A stretch of DNA of 64,000 bases from Nocardiopsis algeriensis. Lineage in GTDB: Bacteria; Actinomycetota; Actinomycetes; Streptosporangiales; Streptosporangiaceae. A program made the translations under genes and the position numbers. Shown here one piece after another: positions 24,253 to 36,146 of the stretch. Location of the stretch: the NCBI RefSeq assembly GCF_014203695.1, contig NZ_JACHJO010000006.1:124001-188000 (forward strand), in the 5' to 3' direction. Within the stretch, counting starts at the first letter, position 1. Each line of letters begins with the position of its first letter. The notes under the pieces are model-generated. The model did not search any database and had not been told where the DNA came from. It saw only the letters and a program-made list of their open reading frames with translations.

Positions 24253-24497
24253 CCCGTTCGCCGAGGTCGCTGCCGCACGCGGGCCGAAGGTCGTGCCGGG
24301 GCCGATGACCCCCGGCACCGGGACCGAACGGGCCGCCGCGATCCGAGGCGCCGTGCCTGCCCCGGCGGGGACGTCGGTTGCGGTGGCCGTTCCCGAGCAC
24401 ACGTACCGACGTGTGTTCCATGTCCGACAACGTCGCGCGGAACGGCTTCGTGCGCCCGTCCACCCCACCCCGGGACGGACGGGCGCCGGCATGTACC

Positions 24498-25664
24498 TCA
24501 GCCCTGGAAGAAGCGGCGGTGGGGGCGCAGCTTGAGGCCGAACACCATGCGCTCCGGGTCGAGCTGGCTGCGGAGCTTCACCGTTCCCTCCGACCAGCCC
24601 TTGAAGGCCTCCTCGAACTCCGGCAGCACGCCCGAGTCGGGGTCCAGGTAGTACAGGCGCTCGCTGATGCCGCTCAGCGTGCTCTTGAGGAACAGCGCCC
24701 CGTTGTCGCCCAGCGTGCGCTCCACCCGGTTGTCGAGCTCCTGCATCGCCGCCGCCGACGTCTCGTCGGGCTGGCCCTCCCCGTCCTTGCCGGTGTAGGG
24801 CACCGTCACGTGCACGGCCAGCGTGAACGCCGGGAAGTCCCGGCGGGTCAGCGGATGGCGGGCGGTGAAGACCAGCTGCTCCTTGCGCAGGTTGGTGCCG
24901 CTGAGGGTCACCCAGCCGTCGTTGCTGCCGCCCAGGAAGTCGATCATCTGCCGGACGGCGGCCGGGATCGCCGTGGCCGACAGCGGGTCCAGCGGCGACT
25001 CGTCCAGCGTCGTCACCTGCCCCACCCAGCGCACCACGTCGTCCTCGCCCAGGGCGAGCAGCACCACGTGCTCGGCCAGGCCGCGGCGGGTCTCCTCCGA
25101 CAGGAACATGTTGTCGGGGTGGTAGACGCCCACGTCGATGCGCCGCGAGGCTTGGTCGACCCGCAGCGAGACGGCCACGTGCGACAGGTCCAGCTCGTGG
25201 TCGTCCCAGCGCACACTCCCCGACAGCCTTCCGTGGTCGGCGGGGCGCACGGGCAGGAAGGCCCACGTGTCGTCGGTGGGCGCCGAGCGGGACCAGCGCT
25301 CGGACTGGATGCGGGCGTCGTCGGAGGCGCCAGGGCGCAGGGTGAGCGCGTGCTCGGGGGTCTCCAGCTTTCCGGGGGCGTCGAGCGCGGCCAGCTGCTC
25401 CAGCAGCTTGCCCGGATCGACGTCCATCGACAGGTCCAGGTCCTCGATGCCCTCGGGCCGGGACGGCGCCGGACCGACCTCCCAGTCCAGCTCGGGGTGG
25501 ATCGCCCGGACCAGGGCGGTGACCCGCTCGGCCACCTCCTCCGGGATGGGGGTTTCGGACGAGGCGGCCTCGGCCAAGGGGCCGCGCAGGGACGGCCAGG
25601 CGTCCCAGAAGGCGGCGATGGCGGCGGTGGAATCGCTGGAGCGGCGACGACGGAACAGAGCCAT
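24498..25664 (-). CDS. DUF695-like protein
   Basis: A 388-residue cytoplasmic protein. It starts MALFRRRRSSDSTAAIAAFWD and has an N-terminal half that scores like the actinomycete DUF695-associated region (IHPELDWEVGP, SERWSRSAPTDDTWAFLPVR, VGVYHPDNMFLSEETR). The C-terminal third contains RHPLTRRDFPAFTLAVHVTV and ends LRPHRRFFQG, consistent with a DUF695-type domain. There is no known activity. The ATG at 25664 is chosen because the protein begins here in related sequences I remember; no strong ribosome-binding site is seen. Confidence 0.75.
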   Translation of the reverse strand: MALFRRRRSSDSTAAIAAFWDAWPSLRGPLAEAASSETPIPEEVAERVTALVRAIHPELDWEVGPAPSRPEGIEDLDLSMDVDPGKLLEQLAALDAPGKLETPEHALTLRPGASDDARIQSERWSRSAPTDDTWAFLPVRPADHGRLSGSVRWDDHELDLSHVAVSLRVDQASRRIDVGVYHPDNMFLSEETRRGLAEHVVLLALGEDDVVRWVGQVTTLDESPLDPLSATAIPAAVRQMIDFLGGSNDGWVTLSGTNLRKEQLVFTARHPLTRRDFPAFTLAVHVTVPYTGKDGEGQPDETSAAAMQELDNRVERTLGDNGALFLKSTLSGISERLYYLDPDSGVLPEFEEAFKGWSEGTVKLRSQLDPERMVFGLKLRPHRRFFQG

Positions 25665-26033
25665 GGGACGATTTTCGCAGAACCGGGGCACCGCCCCTGC
25701 CGGTTCGGACCCGGGAGCGCCTTCCCGGAACGTTCTGGCGGGAGGTGCTGCGGTACCGGCCGCCGTACCGGGCGGTCCGGTCCTGCCGCGCCGGTGTCCC
25801 GAGGCCGGTTCCCGAACCTCCGCCGCTCAGCCCCGCGGAGGCGCCGGAACCGAACGGTTCGGAGCGGAGACGCGGGTCATCGAACCGCGCTCTGCTAAAG
25901 GATAGACCCCTAACCTTTGACGGACGGGCGGTCTGTTCAAGGATTCCGCGGAACCTCCGGGGCCGGTCCCGGGCGTCCGGCCGCCGGCACGGCCGTGGCC
26001 GCCGCTCCCCGGGGCGCATACGCTGGAGGCACT

Positions 26034-27134
26034 ATGACTTTGCGTGTACTGGCCGCCATGTCGGGCGGGGTGGACTCCGCGGTCGCCGCGGCCCGTGTGG
26101 CCGAGGCGGGCCACGACGTCACCGGCGTCCACCTGGCCCTCTCCAAGAACCCTCAGTCCTACCGCACGGGCGCGCGCGGCTGCTGCACGGTGGAGGACTC
26201 CCACGACGCCCGCCGGGCCGCCGACGTCATCGGCATCCCCTTCTACGTGTGGGACATGTCGGAGGAGTTCGACCGCGAGGTCGTGAGCGACTTCGTCTCC
26301 GAGTACGAGGCCGGCAACACCCCCAACCCCTGCCTGCGCTGCAACGAGAAGATCAAGTTCGAGGCGGTGCTGGACCGCGCGATCGCCCTGGGCTTCGACG
26401 CCGTGGCCACCGGGCACCACGTCCGCAAGGTCGACGGGCGCCTGGTGCGCAGCGTGGACGCGGCCAAGGACCAGTCGTACGTGCTGGGCGTCCTCACCGC
26501 CGAGCAGGTGCGGCACGCGATGTTCCCGCTGGGCGACTGCACCAAGGAGGAGGTGCGCGCCGAGGCCGAGCGCCGGGGGCTGTCGGTGGCCGACAAGCCC
26601 GACAGCCACGACATCTGCTTCATCGCCGACGGCGACACCGCGGGCTTCCTCAACCGGCGCCTGGGCGAGCGGCCCGGGGAGATCCGGGACGAGGAGGGGA
26701 ACGTGCTGGGCACCCACCGGGGCGCGCACACGTTCACGGTGGGCCAGCGCAAGGGCCTGGGCCTGAGCGGCTCGCCCGACCCCCGGTACGTGCTCTCGAT
26801 CGAGCCGGTCGGCAACACGGTGACGGTGGGACCGCGTGCGGCCCTGAAGGTGGACGGGATCACCGGGAGGCGCCCGGTGTGGAACGGCTGCGAGCCGCTG
26901 ACCGAGCCCACGGAGTGCCGCGTCCAGCTGCGCGCCCACGGCGAGGTGTACCCGGCCACGGTCCGCCAGCGCGAGGGCGCGGACGGTCCGGAGCTGGAGG
27001 TCCGGCTGGCCGAGCCCGCCACGGGCGTGGCCACGGGCCAGGCGGTGGTGGTCTACGACGGCGCCACCGGGGACACGGTCCTGGGGTCGGCGACGATCGC
27101 GGCCACCGTGCGGGCGGCGGCCGCGGCCTCCTGA
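26034..27134 (+). CDS. mnmA: tRNA-specific 2-thiouridylase MnmA
   Basis: The protein has 366 residues, the normal length. It adds sulfur to U34 of Lys, Glu and Gln tRNAs, using ATP to adenylate the base and a persulfide on a cysteine. The N-terminal PP-loop is [20 protein letters not shown]; the first catalytic Cys is in TPNPCLRCN and the second in [20 protein letters not shown] follows. Start ATG at 26034 with GGAGG five bases upstream. It is the first gene of the conserved core block that continues rightward to ligA. Confidence 0.97.
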   Translation: MTLRVLAAMSGGVDSAVAAARVAEAGHDVTGVHLALSKNPQSYRTGARGCCTVEDSHDARRAADVIGIPFYVWDMSEEFDREVVSDFVSEYEAGNTPNPCLRCNEKIKFEAVLDRAIALGFDAVATGHHVRKVDGRLVRSVDAAKDQSYVLGVLTAEQVRHAMFPLGDCTKEEVRAEAERRGLSVADKPDSHDICFIADGDTAGFLNRRLGERPGEIRDEEGNVLGTHRGAHTFTVGQRKGLGLSGSPDPRYVLSIEPVGNTVTVGPRAALKVDGITGRRPVWNGCEPLTEPTECRVQLRAHGEVYPATVRQREGADGPELEVRLAEPATGVATGQAVVVYDGATGDTVLGSATIAATVRAAAAAS

Positions 27135-27317
27135 GGAAGCCGCGACCCCTGAGGAAGAAGGCCGCGCGGCACCCGACCGGGGACCGCACGGCCCGTGTGC
27201 CTGATGGATGAAACGGGCAAACTGGACAGGAGTTTCCTCACTTTCCCGCCTTGGTCCCTTGCCGGAGTTAGGTAAGGCAATGCAAAGTGAGGAAGGTCAA
27301 GGTTGGGGGTCCGGTCC

Positions 27318-27869
27318 ATGCCGCAGTTCGCTTTCCTCGAAGGCCAGCCCTTCTGGATCATCTACTTCACGCTGCTCTTCGTCATCTCGCTGCGCGCTCC
27401 GGCCACCTACTGGCTCGGGCGCGGCCTGGGCGCCGGGGTCACGCGCAGCCGCATCGGGAAGCGGATCGGCCCCCGCCTGACCCGCGCCGAGGACCTCATC
27501 AACCGCTACGGCGCACCCGTGATCACGCTCAGCTTCCTCACCGTCGGGATGCAGAGCGCCGTCAACCTCGCGGCCGGCGTCGTGCGCATGCGCTTCCCCA
27601 AGTACATGGCCGCCATGTTCGTCGGCGGGCTCATGTGGGCCGGTCTGTGGGGGCTGGTGATCGCCGGGGCGGTGGGCGCCTGGCTCACCCTCTTCCTCAA
27701 CTCCCCGTGGACCGCCGCGGCCGTGGTCGCCGTCGCGGGCGCCCTCGTCGCGGCCATGGCGGTGCGCTCGCGCCGCAGGGCGGCCCGCCGCGCGGCCGAG
27801 GCCGGGGAGGACGGGCACGGGTCCGCCGGGGAGACCGTCGAGGCGGGGTCGGAGACCGCCGCCGCCTGA
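27318..27869 (+). CDS. DedA/VTT-like membrane protein
   Basis: The protein has 183 residues from the ATG at 27318; a TTG at 27303 preceded by GAGGAAGG is an equally possible start and adds five residues. Two to four membrane segments and a basic reentrant region (GAGVTRSRIGKRIGPRLTRAED) followed by INRYGAPVITLSFLTVGMQS and NLAAGVVRMRFPKYMAAMFVG match the SNARE-associated / DedA core. Proteins of this family are linked to membrane lipid movement and proton-motive-force stability. The C-terminal 40 residues are basic, then Glu-rich, and cytoplasmic. Confidence 0.78.
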   Translation: MPQFAFLEGQPFWIIYFTLLFVISLRAPATYWLGRGLGAGVTRSRIGKRIGPRLTRAEDLINRYGAPVITLSFLTVGMQSAVNLAAGVVRMRFPKYMAAMFVGGLMWAGLWGLVIAGAVGAWLTLFLNSPWTAAAVVAVAGALVAAMAVRSRRRAARRAAEAGEDGHGSAGETVEAGSETAAA

Positions 27870-27945
27870 CCCGCCGCCCCCGGCGGCCGGACCCGGGTGA
27901 CACCTGGGCCGTTCGGGGAAGCGCGGGGGAAGACCTCCGTGGCCC

Positions 27946-27951
27946 TAATCT
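27946..27951 (+). promoter_or_regulatory. -10 element of a leaderless gene
   Basis: TAATCT lies 8 bases before the GTG at 27960, so transcription should begin at or next to the start codon. No ribosome-binding site is present. Confidence 0.5.
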
Positions 27952-27959
27952 TGGGCGTT

Positions 27960-29000
27960 GTGAGTGAAGAGCACAGTTACCCCTGGCCCGCCGCCTCCGC
28001 CACCGGTGTGGGCTCCTGGCCCGGTGAGGACCCCGACGAGGCCGTCCGCACGATCCTCGGCGAGCTTCCCGACCTCCCGCACCTGCCCGAGCTGCCCGCG
28101 CGGGGTGTCGGCGCCGACATGCTCGGCCGCACCCTGGGTCTGCTGGTGGACATGCCCGCCGAGGTCCAACCCTCCGGATGGCGCGTCGCCGACACCCCCG
28201 GCCGCGACCTCGGCCGAGCACACAGCTTCCTGTCCTACGACCTGGACGCCCTCACCGAGCACGCCCGCGACTTCACCGGGACCCTCAAGATCCAGGCCGC
28301 CGGGCCCTGGACCCTGGCCGGGACGGTGGAGCTCCGCAGCGGACAGCGGATGGTCGCCGACCCGGGAGCCTGCCGCGACCTCGCCGAGTCCCACCTGGAG
28401 GGACTGCTGGCGCACATCGCCGAGGTGGGCCGGCGCGTCCCCGGCGCGCGGCTGCTCGTCCAGGTCGACGAGCCCTCCCTGCCCGCCGTCCTGACGGGCT
28501 CCCTGCCCACCGCCAGCGGCTTCGGCCGCCTCCCGGCCGTCGACCGGGTGCGCGTGGAGGAGGTGCTGCGCGTCCTGTTCTCCGCGATCGCCGACGCCGG
28601 TGCGGTCCCGGCCGTCCACTGCTGCGCCGAGGGCGCCCCGGTCGACCTGCTGCGCCGCAGCGGAGCCCGGCTGATCGGCCTCGACGCCGCCCTGCTCGGC
28701 CGCCGTCACGACGAGATGCTCGGCACCGCCGTGGAGGCCGGCACCGGCCTCATGCTCGGGGTCGTCCCGGGCGCCGATCCCACGCCCGCGCAGGCCCGCC
28801 GAATGTCCGACCCCGCCGCTACCGTCAGTTCCGTACGCGAGTTGTGGAACCGGCTCGGGATCGGTCCGGAGCTGCTCACCCGCGCGGTGGTCACCACCCC
28901 CTCGTGCGGGCTGGCGGGCGCCTCGCCGGGACATGCCCGGCAGGCGCTGAAGGCGGTCCGGGACGGAGCCAGGGTCCTGCGGGACGAGCCCCGCCGGTAG
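27960..29000 (+). CDS. MetE-like methionine synthase family protein
   Basis: The protein has 346 residues, matching only the C-terminal, catalytic half of cobalamin-independent methionine synthase. Short forms like this lack the N-terminal half of MetE. Recognisable pieces are ATGVGSWPGEDPDEAV at the start, LLVQVDEPSLPAVL, AVHCCAEGAP (a zinc-ligand-like His-x-Cys region) and VVTTPSCGLAGASP, which contains the second Cys ligand. It may transfer a methyl group to homocysteine or a related thiol. The position next to mnmA and ligA is conserved in actinomycetes. GTG at 27960 appears leaderless. Confidence 0.85.
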   Translation: MSEEHSYPWPAASATGVGSWPGEDPDEAVRTILGELPDLPHLPELPARGVGADMLGRTLGLLVDMPAEVQPSGWRVADTPGRDLGRAHSFLSYDLDALTEHARDFTGTLKIQAAGPWTLAGTVELRSGQRMVADPGACRDLAESHLEGLLAHIAEVGRRVPGARLLVQVDEPSLPAVLTGSLPTASGFGRLPAVDRVRVEEVLRVLFSAIADAGAVPAVHCCAEGAPVDLLRRSGARLIGLDAALLGRRHDEMLGTAVEAGTGLMLGVVPGADPTPAQARRMSDPAATVSSVRELWNRLGIGPELLTRAVVTTPSCGLAGASPGHARQALKAVRDGARVLRDEPRR

Positions 29001-29013
29001 CAGGCCCCGGTAG

Positions 29014-31266
<2,253 letters not shown>

Positions 31267-31405
31267 ACCGGGGCCTTCCGGTGGCGCGTTTCACATCATG
31301 TCCAGCCACCACCTTTGTTAACTGATAGTTCCGAGTGCGCGACAGTTTGTGACGAAAGTGCGTAAGGTGGACAGCGCGTAACCGTGGAAGCGGTCACGGC
31401 CCGAC

Positions 31406-31486
31406 CCGGGATCCGGTCATGAGGGGTGACCGGATCCCGGCTCCTGAGCGCCAGGGGCGGCGGTCACCTCCGGTGGCGCCGCCCCC
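31406..31486 (+). promoter_or_regulatory. Structured 5' leader of the GGDEF-EAL gene
   Basis: Two hairpins precede the gene. The first is CCGGGATCCGGTCA (31406-31419), 7-nt loop, and its perfect complement (31427-31440), 14 bp. The second pairs GGGGCGGC (31454-31461) with GCCGCCCC (31478-31485). A candidate promoter upstream is GCGACA-18 nt-TAAGGT ending near 31369. The ribosome-binding sequence (GAGG near 31499) lies just past the second hairpin. It could be a regulatory leader, but I do not recognise a known riboswitch class. Confidence 0.45.
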
Positions 31487-31511
31487 TTGTCCCCCTCGCG
31501 AGGTCCAAGGG

Positions 31512-33554
31512 ATGAAAGACCCCAACAGCAGCAGGGACATCGGTCCCCGCGCCGGAACGCCGCTGTGGCTGTACATGGCGGCCACCATCGTCGCCGGAAT
31601 GCTCCTGCTCACAGGGGCGGCCCTGGGGAGCGAGCCCGCGCAGTACCTCGGTCAGGCGACCGAACCGCTCACCTGGGTCCTGATCGCCATGGTCGTCCTG
31701 GGCGAGCTGCGGCCCGTCGCCGCGCCCGGGCAGGCACCCGGCAACGGGTCGCCCACGTCGCTGCCCTTCTCCCTCGCCCTCGTCGTGGTCCAGGGGCTGC
31801 CCCTGGCACTCCTGGCCCAGGTCCTGGCCGTGGCCGTGGCCGGGACCGCCCGGGGCCACGCCGTCCACCGGATCGCCTTCAACGCCGCGCAGTACGTCCT
31901 CTGCCTCGGCGCCGCGGACGCCGTGCTGCGCCTGGTCCTCCCGGTCCTGCGCGACAGCCCCTGGGTCCCCGCGGGAGAGGTGATCATCGCACTGGCCCTG
32001 GCCGGAGCCGTCCACTTCGCCGTCAACCGGATCCTGGTCAGGTCCGCCGTCGCCATGCACGAGCGCTCCTCTCTCGGCCCGGCCCTGCTCAAGGACATCC
32101 GCGGCCAGATCCGCGTCACCTGCGTCCTCGTCGCCCTCGTCCCCCTCGTCGTCGTCGCGGCCACCCACTCCGTGCTGTACGTGCCGCTGTTCGCCCTGCC
32201 CCTGGGCGCCCTGTACAGCAGCGCCATGCTCTCGGTGAAGCGCGACCACCAGGCCAACCACGACGAGCTCACGGGCCTGGCCAACCGCAAGCTCCTCAAC
32301 CTGCGCGCCCGCAGCGAGATGGACCGGGCCGGTCGGCACGGCGGCCGGATCGGCCTGCTCCTGCTCGACCTGGACCGCTTCAAGGAGGTCAACGACACCC
32401 TGGGCCACCCGGCCGGGGACCGCCTCCTCCAGACCGTCGCCCGCAGGCTCAGCCACAGCGTCCGCCCCGGCGACCTGGTGGCCCGGCTCGGCGGCGACGA
32501 GTTCGCCGTCCTGCTCACCCAGGTGCGCGACAGCGCGGCGGCCGCCGAGGTCGCCGCCCGCCTGCGCTGCGCCCTCGCCGAGCCCGTCCGCATCGACGGC
32601 ATGGACCTCGACCTGGGCGCCAGCATCGGCATCGCCCTGTTCCCCGACGACGCCGACAGCTTCGAACACCTCCTGCAGCGCGCCGACGTCGCCATGTACG
32701 TCGCCAAGTCGGCCCGCTCCGGAGTGGAGTCCTACGACCCCGGCAAGGACCGCAACTCCACCGCACGCCTCAGCCTCTACAGCGAGCTGCGCCGCGGCCT
32801 GGCCGAGGGCGCTCTGGAGATGCACTACCAGCCGCGGGTCTCCCTCGACGACGGCCGCGTCACCGGCCTGGAGGCGCTCGCCCGCTGGCAGCACCCCACC
32901 CGCGGGCTGCTGCTGCCCGAGGAGTTCATGCCGGTGGTCGAGCAGTCCAACCTGTTCCGCGCCTTCACCGGACAGGTGCTCGACATCACCCTGGCCCGGG
33001 TCTCCCGGTGGCGCGAGGAGGGCCTCACCCCGACCGTCGCCGTCAACCTCGGCATGCGCGAGCTCCTCGACCCCCGGCTTCCCGACACCGTCGACGCCTG
33101 CCTGCGCGAACACGGCGTCCCGCCCTCGCAGCTGGTCCTGGAGATCGGCGAGGACTCCCTCGCCGACGACGGCGAGGCGGCCGCCGCGGCCGTCCACCGC
33201 CTGCGCGAACTCGGGGTGGGCCTGGCCCTGGACGACTTCGGCACGGGGCACTTCACCCTCGTCCAGCTCGCCGAGCTGCCCCTGGACGAGGTCAGGATCC
33301 ACGAGTCGTTCACCGCGCGCCTCACCGACGAGGCCGGGACCGCCGCCGTGCACGCCGCCGTCGCCCTGGTGAACTCCCTCGGCATGGACGCCACCGCCGA
33401 GGGCGTGCGGACCCGCGAACTCGCCGCCGCCGCCCGGGAGGCGGGCTGCCGCACCGGCCAGGGCAGCCACTACTCGCACCCCCTGCGCGGCGACGAGGTT
33501 CCCGCCTGGATCGCCGCGCACAGCGGCGGCAGCACCGCGGGCACCTGCGCGTGA
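31512..33554 (+). CDS. Membrane GGDEF-EAL protein, RmdB-like, with degenerate EAL domain
   Basis: A 680-residue cyclic di-GMP protein. About six N-terminal membrane helices (residues 15-240) precede a GGDEF domain with an intact RLGGDEF (GGDEF at 327-331) and an RxxD inhibitory site (RPGD) five residues before it, so cyclic di-GMP synthesis is plausible. The EAL domain (from EALARW, Glu454) keeps the VNL Asn and DDFG (574-575), but the usual K-I-D is R-I-H (Arg595, His597), EGVE is EGVR, and the closing GCDxxQGY is GCRTGQGS. Hydrolysis is therefore doubtful. A gene of this architecture directly after ligA is, from memory, the position of rmdB in Streptomyces. ATG at 31512 with GAGG about nine bases upstream. 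Confidence 0.88.
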   Translation: MKDPNSSRDIGPRAGTPLWLYMAATIVAGMLLLTGAALGSEPAQYLGQATEPLTWVLIAMVVLGELRPVAAPGQAPGNGSPTSLPFSLALVVVQGLPLALLAQVLAVAVAGTARGHAVHRIAFNAAQYVLCLGAADAVLRLVLPVLRDSPWVPAGEVIIALALAGAVHFAVNRILVRSAVAMHERSSLGPALLKDIRGQIRVTCVLVALVPLVVVAATHSVLYVPLFALPLGALYSSAMLSVKRDHQANHDELTGLANRKLLNLRARSEMDRAGRHGGRIGLLLLDLDRFKEVNDTLGHPAGDRLLQTVARRLSHSVRPGDLVARLGGDEFAVLLTQVRDSAAAAEVAARLRCALAEPVRIDGMDLDLGASIGIALFPDDADSFEHLLQRADVAMYVAKSARSGVESYDPGKDRNSTARLSLYSELRRGLAEGALEMHYQPRVSLDDGRVTGLEALARWQHPTRGLLLPEEFMPVVEQSNLFRAFTGQVLDITLARVSRWREEGLTPTVAVNLGMRELLDPRLPDTVDACLREHGVPPSQLVLEIGEDSLADDGEAAAAAVHRLRELGVGLALDDFGTGHFTLVQLAELPLDEVRIHESFTARLTDEAGTAAVHAAVALVNSLGMDATAEGVRTRELAAAAREAGCRTGQGSHYSHPLRGDEVPAWIAAHSGGSTAGTCA

Positions 33555-33704
33555 GCGACACCGGGGACGGCCGCCGGGGAACCCCCGGCCCGCCGCACGG
33601 CACCGCCCGACCTGCGCGGCGGGCGCGGCGGGGACCTGCCCTCCCCGGCGGCGGAAAGCTCCTGGACACCGCTCACGGCGGACGGCATCCGCGGAACACG
33701 CCCT

Positions 33705-33710
33705 AGGATT
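33705..33710 (+). promoter_or_regulatory. Candidate -10 of gatCA
   Basis: TAGGAT, a good actinobacterial -10 hexamer, lies 40 bases before the gatC ATG, giving a short 5' leader. No convincing -35 box is present. Confidence 0.4.
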
Positions 33711-33750
33711 GACAGGACAGTCCTTCCGCCGAAGAAACGGTGAGTTTCTC

Positions 33751-34050
33751 ATGACCGCCATCACCCGCGATGAGGTCGCGCACCTCGCCCGGTTGTCGCG
33801 GCTGGCGCTCGACGAGAGCGAGCTCGACACGCTCGCCGCCCAGCTCGGTGACATCCTCACCGCCGTGGCCAAGGTGCAGGAGGTCGCCAAGGGCGACATC
33901 CCGCCCAGCTCGCACGCCCTGCCGCTGACCAACGTCTACCGCCCCGACGAGGCCCGGCCCGGCCTCACCCCCGACCAGGCCCTCGCCGGTGCCCCGGCGG
34001 TGGAGGAGCAGCGTTTCCGGGTTCCGCGGATCCTGGGGGAGGAGGAGTAG
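33751..34050 (+). CDS. gatC: Asp-tRNA(Asn)/Glu-tRNA(Gln) amidotransferase subunit C
   Basis: The protein has 99 residues. It is the small belt subunit that wraps GatA and GatB and stabilises the amidotransferase. The family pattern is [20 protein letters not shown] at the start, then [11 protein letters not shown] and [16 protein letters not shown]. Start ATG 33751, not the upstream TTG at 33709. The stop codon is followed directly by the gatA start, so the two are co-translated. gatB is not in this operon; it lies 5 kb away. Confidence 0.97.
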   Translation: MTAITRDEVAHLARLSRLALDESELDTLAAQLGDILTAVAKVQEVAKGDIPPSSHALPLTNVYRPDEARPGLTPDQALAGAPAVEEQRFRVPRILGEEE

Positions 34051-35550
34051 ATGAGCGACATCATCAGCCTCACCGCCGCCGAGCTCGGCGCGGCGATCAA
34101 GGCGGGCGAGACCTCCTCGGAGGAGGCCACCGCGGCCTACCTGGGGCGCATCGACGCCGTGGACGACCAGATCGGCGCCTTCCTGCACGTGGGCCGTGAG
34201 AGCGCCCTGGAGCAGGCCCGCGCGGTGGACGCCCGCATCGCCGCGGGCGAGGAGCTGGGCCCGCTGGCCGGCGTGCCCGTCGCCCACAAGGACGTGTTCT
34301 CCACCAAGGACATGCCCACCACCGCCGCCTCCAAGATCCTCGAGGGCTGGCGGCCGCCCTACGACGCCACCGTCACCGCGCGCCTGCGCGAGGCCGGGAT
34401 GGTCATCCTGGGCAAGACCAACATGGACGAGTTCGCCATGGGCTCCTCCACGGAGAACTCCGCCTACCAGGTCACCCGCAACCCGTGGGACACCGGGCGC
34501 ATCCCCGGCGGCTCCTCGGGCGGATCCTCCGCGGCCGTGGCCGCGTTCGAGGCGCCCCTGGCCACCGGCACCGACACCGGCGGTTCCATCCGCCAGCCCG
34601 CGGCCGTGTGCGGCCTGGTCGGCGCCAAGCCCACCTACGGCGGCTCCTCCCGCTACGGGATGATCGCGTTCGCCTCCTCGCTGGACACCCCCGGCCCGTT
34701 CGCGCGCAACGTGCTCGACGCCGCCCTGCTCCACGAGGCCTTCTCCGGCCACGACCCGCACGACTCCACCTCGATCGACGCGCCCGTGCCGCCGGTGGTC
34801 GAGGCCGCCCGCAGCGGTGAGATCGAGGGCCTGCGCGTCGGTGTGGTCAAGGAGCTCGACAGCGACGGCTTCCAGGCCGGCGTGCGTCAGCGCTTCCACG
34901 AGTCGCTGGAGCTGCTGGAGTCCCTCGGCGCCAAGATCGTCGAGGTGTCCTGCCCCAGCTTCGACGCCGCCCTGTCGGCCTACTACCTCATCGCGCCCAG
35001 CGAGTGCTCCTCGAACCTGGCCCGGTTCGACGCCATGCGCTACGGCCTGCGCGTCGGCGACGACGGCACCCGCAGCGCCGAGGAGGTCATGTCGCTGACC
35101 CGCGCCCAGGGCTTCGGCCCCGAGGTCAAGCGCCGGATCATGCTGGGCACCTACGCGCTGTCGAGCGGCTACTACGACGCCTACTACGGCAGCGCCCAGC
35201 AGGTGCGCACCCTCATCAAGCGCGACTTCGACGCCGCCTTCGGCAGCGTGGACGTGCTGGTCTCCCCGACCACGCCGACCACCGCGTTCCCGATCGGCGA
35301 GCGCACCGAGGACCCGATGGCGATGTACCTGGCCGACCTGTGCACGATCCCGACCAACCTGGCCGGGAACGCCGCCCTGTCGGTGCCCTGCGGCCTGGCC
35401 CCCGAGGACAACCTCCCGGTGGGCCTGCAGATCATGGCCCCGGCCCTGGCCGACGACCGCACCTACCGGGTCGCCGCGGCCGTCGAGCGCGCCCTGGCCG
35501 ACCGCGACGGCGCGCTGCTGGCCCGCAGCCCCTACGCCGTCGGCGCCTGA
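34051..35550 (+). CDS. gatA: Asp-tRNA(Asn)/Glu-tRNA(Gln) amidotransferase subunit A
   Basis: The protein has 499 residues. It is the glutaminase of GatCAB: it releases ammonia from glutamine for amidation of misacylated Glu-tRNA(Gln) or Asp-tRNA(Asn). It is an amidase-signature enzyme with the Ser-cis-Ser-Lys triad: Lys in [11 protein letters not shown], the first Ser in [14 protein letters not shown] and the nucleophile in [17 protein letters not shown] at 34051 immediately follows the gatC stop, with GAGGAG in the gatC tail as ribosome-binding site. The operon ends in a 15-bp hairpin. Confidence 0.98.
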   Translation: MSDIISLTAAELGAAIKAGETSSEEATAAYLGRIDAVDDQIGAFLHVGRESALEQARAVDARIAAGEELGPLAGVPVAHKDVFSTKDMPTTAASKILEGWRPPYDATVTARLREAGMVILGKTNMDEFAMGSSTENSAYQVTRNPWDTGRIPGGSSGGSSAAVAAFEAPLATGTDTGGSIRQPAAVCGLVGAKPTYGGSSRYGMIAFASSLDTPGPFARNVLDAALLHEAFSGHDPHDSTSIDAPVPPVVEAARSGEIEGLRVGVVKELDSDGFQAGVRQRFHESLELLESLGAKIVEVSCPSFDAALSAYYLIAPSECSSNLARFDAMRYGLRVGDDGTRSAEEVMSLTRAQGFGPEVKRRIMLGTYALSSGYYDAYYGSAQQVRTLIKRDFDAAFGSVDVLVSPTTPTTAFPIGERTEDPMAMYLADLCTIPTNLAGNAALSVPCGLAPEDNLPVGLQIMAPALADDRTYRVAAAVERALADRDGALLARSPYAVGA

Positions 35551-35574
35551 GCCCGGTTTCCGCCGACGGCGGAG

Positions 35575-35606
35575 GACGCCCGCCGCCCCTCGGGGCGGCG
35601 GGCGTC
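35575..35606. terminator. Hairpin terminator after gatA, bidirectional
   Basis: GACGCCCGCCGCCCC (35575-35589) and GGGGCGGCGGGCGTC (35592-35606) are exact complements separated by only 2 bases, so the inner pairs open to make a loop. It also lies just beyond the leftward gene ending at 35621. Confidence 0.65.
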
Positions 35607-35620
35607 CGTCGTCAGCGGGG

Positions 35621-36031
35621 TCACCCGGGCCGGTGCGCGGGTTCGGGCTGCGGCTCGCGGACGGCGCTCATGGCCACGGCCAGGCCCGCCAGGACGGGGA
35701 CGGACCACCACAGCTGGTACCAGTAGACCGCTTCCAGCGCCTGCCACGGGGTGGTGGCCAGGGCGGTGCCGAGCAGACCGCCGACCGCGAAGGCCAGGGT
35801 CGAGCGCGGCGGCCTTCCGGTGGCGATCCGCAGGCCGGGCAGAGAGGCCGCCACGGCCCAGACGACGAGGAAGACGCGGTGCGCGCCGGGGTCGGGCACC
35901 TGGGCGTTCCAGGCCGACCCGGCCATGGCGACGGCGGCCGCCACGAACAGGAGCGCTCCGGCGATCGGGAGGGGATGTGTGCTGCGTTTCTCGGGTGCGA
36001 GTGTGCGCTGATCCTCCGTGTGAACGTCCAT
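35621..36031 (-). CDS. Small membrane protein between gatA and the surface-protein cluster
   Basis: The protein has 136 residues with four predicted membrane helices (IAGALLFVAAAVAMAGSAW, FLVVWAVAASLPGL, LAFAVGGLLGTALATT, WWSVPVLAGLAVAMSAV). It starts at ATG 36031 with GGGG upstream; an in-frame GTG at 36043 is possible. I recall that a small membrane protein of this kind also sits between gatA and gatB in Streptomyces. If so, this is the ancestral neighbour and the three surface-protein genes were inserted beside it. Function unknown. Confidence 0.75.
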   Translation of the reverse strand: MDVHTEDQRTLAPEKRSTHPLPIAGALLFVAAAVAMAGSAWNAQVPDPGAHRVFLVVWAVAASLPGLRIATGRPPRSTLAFAVGGLLGTALATTPWQALEAVYWYQLWWSVPVLAGLAVAMSAVREPQPEPAHRPG

Positions 36032-36094
36032 AATCCCCACCACTGCCCCGATATGTCCTCCCCATGCGGAAATTTTGGGGCCCCGGAACGGCGA

Positions 36095-36125
36095 AGGGCC
36101 CCTTCCCGGGACGGGAAGGGGCCCT
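36095..36125 (-). terminator. Terminator of the first thioester-protein gene
   Basis: AGGGCCCCTTCCC (36095-36107) pairs perfectly with GGGAAGGGGCCCT (36113-36125), loop 5 nt. It lies 21 bases past the leftward stop at 36147. The hairpin after the second gene (37667-37700) has nearly the same stem, so it was copied with the gene. Confidence 0.7.
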
Positions 36126-36146
36126 CACCTCAGGTCAGGACCTGGG

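Noticed and set aside
31370-31511. Cyclic di-GMP or cyclic di-AMP riboswitch before the GGDEF-EAL gene
   Set aside because: The conserved bases of the GEMM and ydaO classes could not be found; only simple hairpins are visible.
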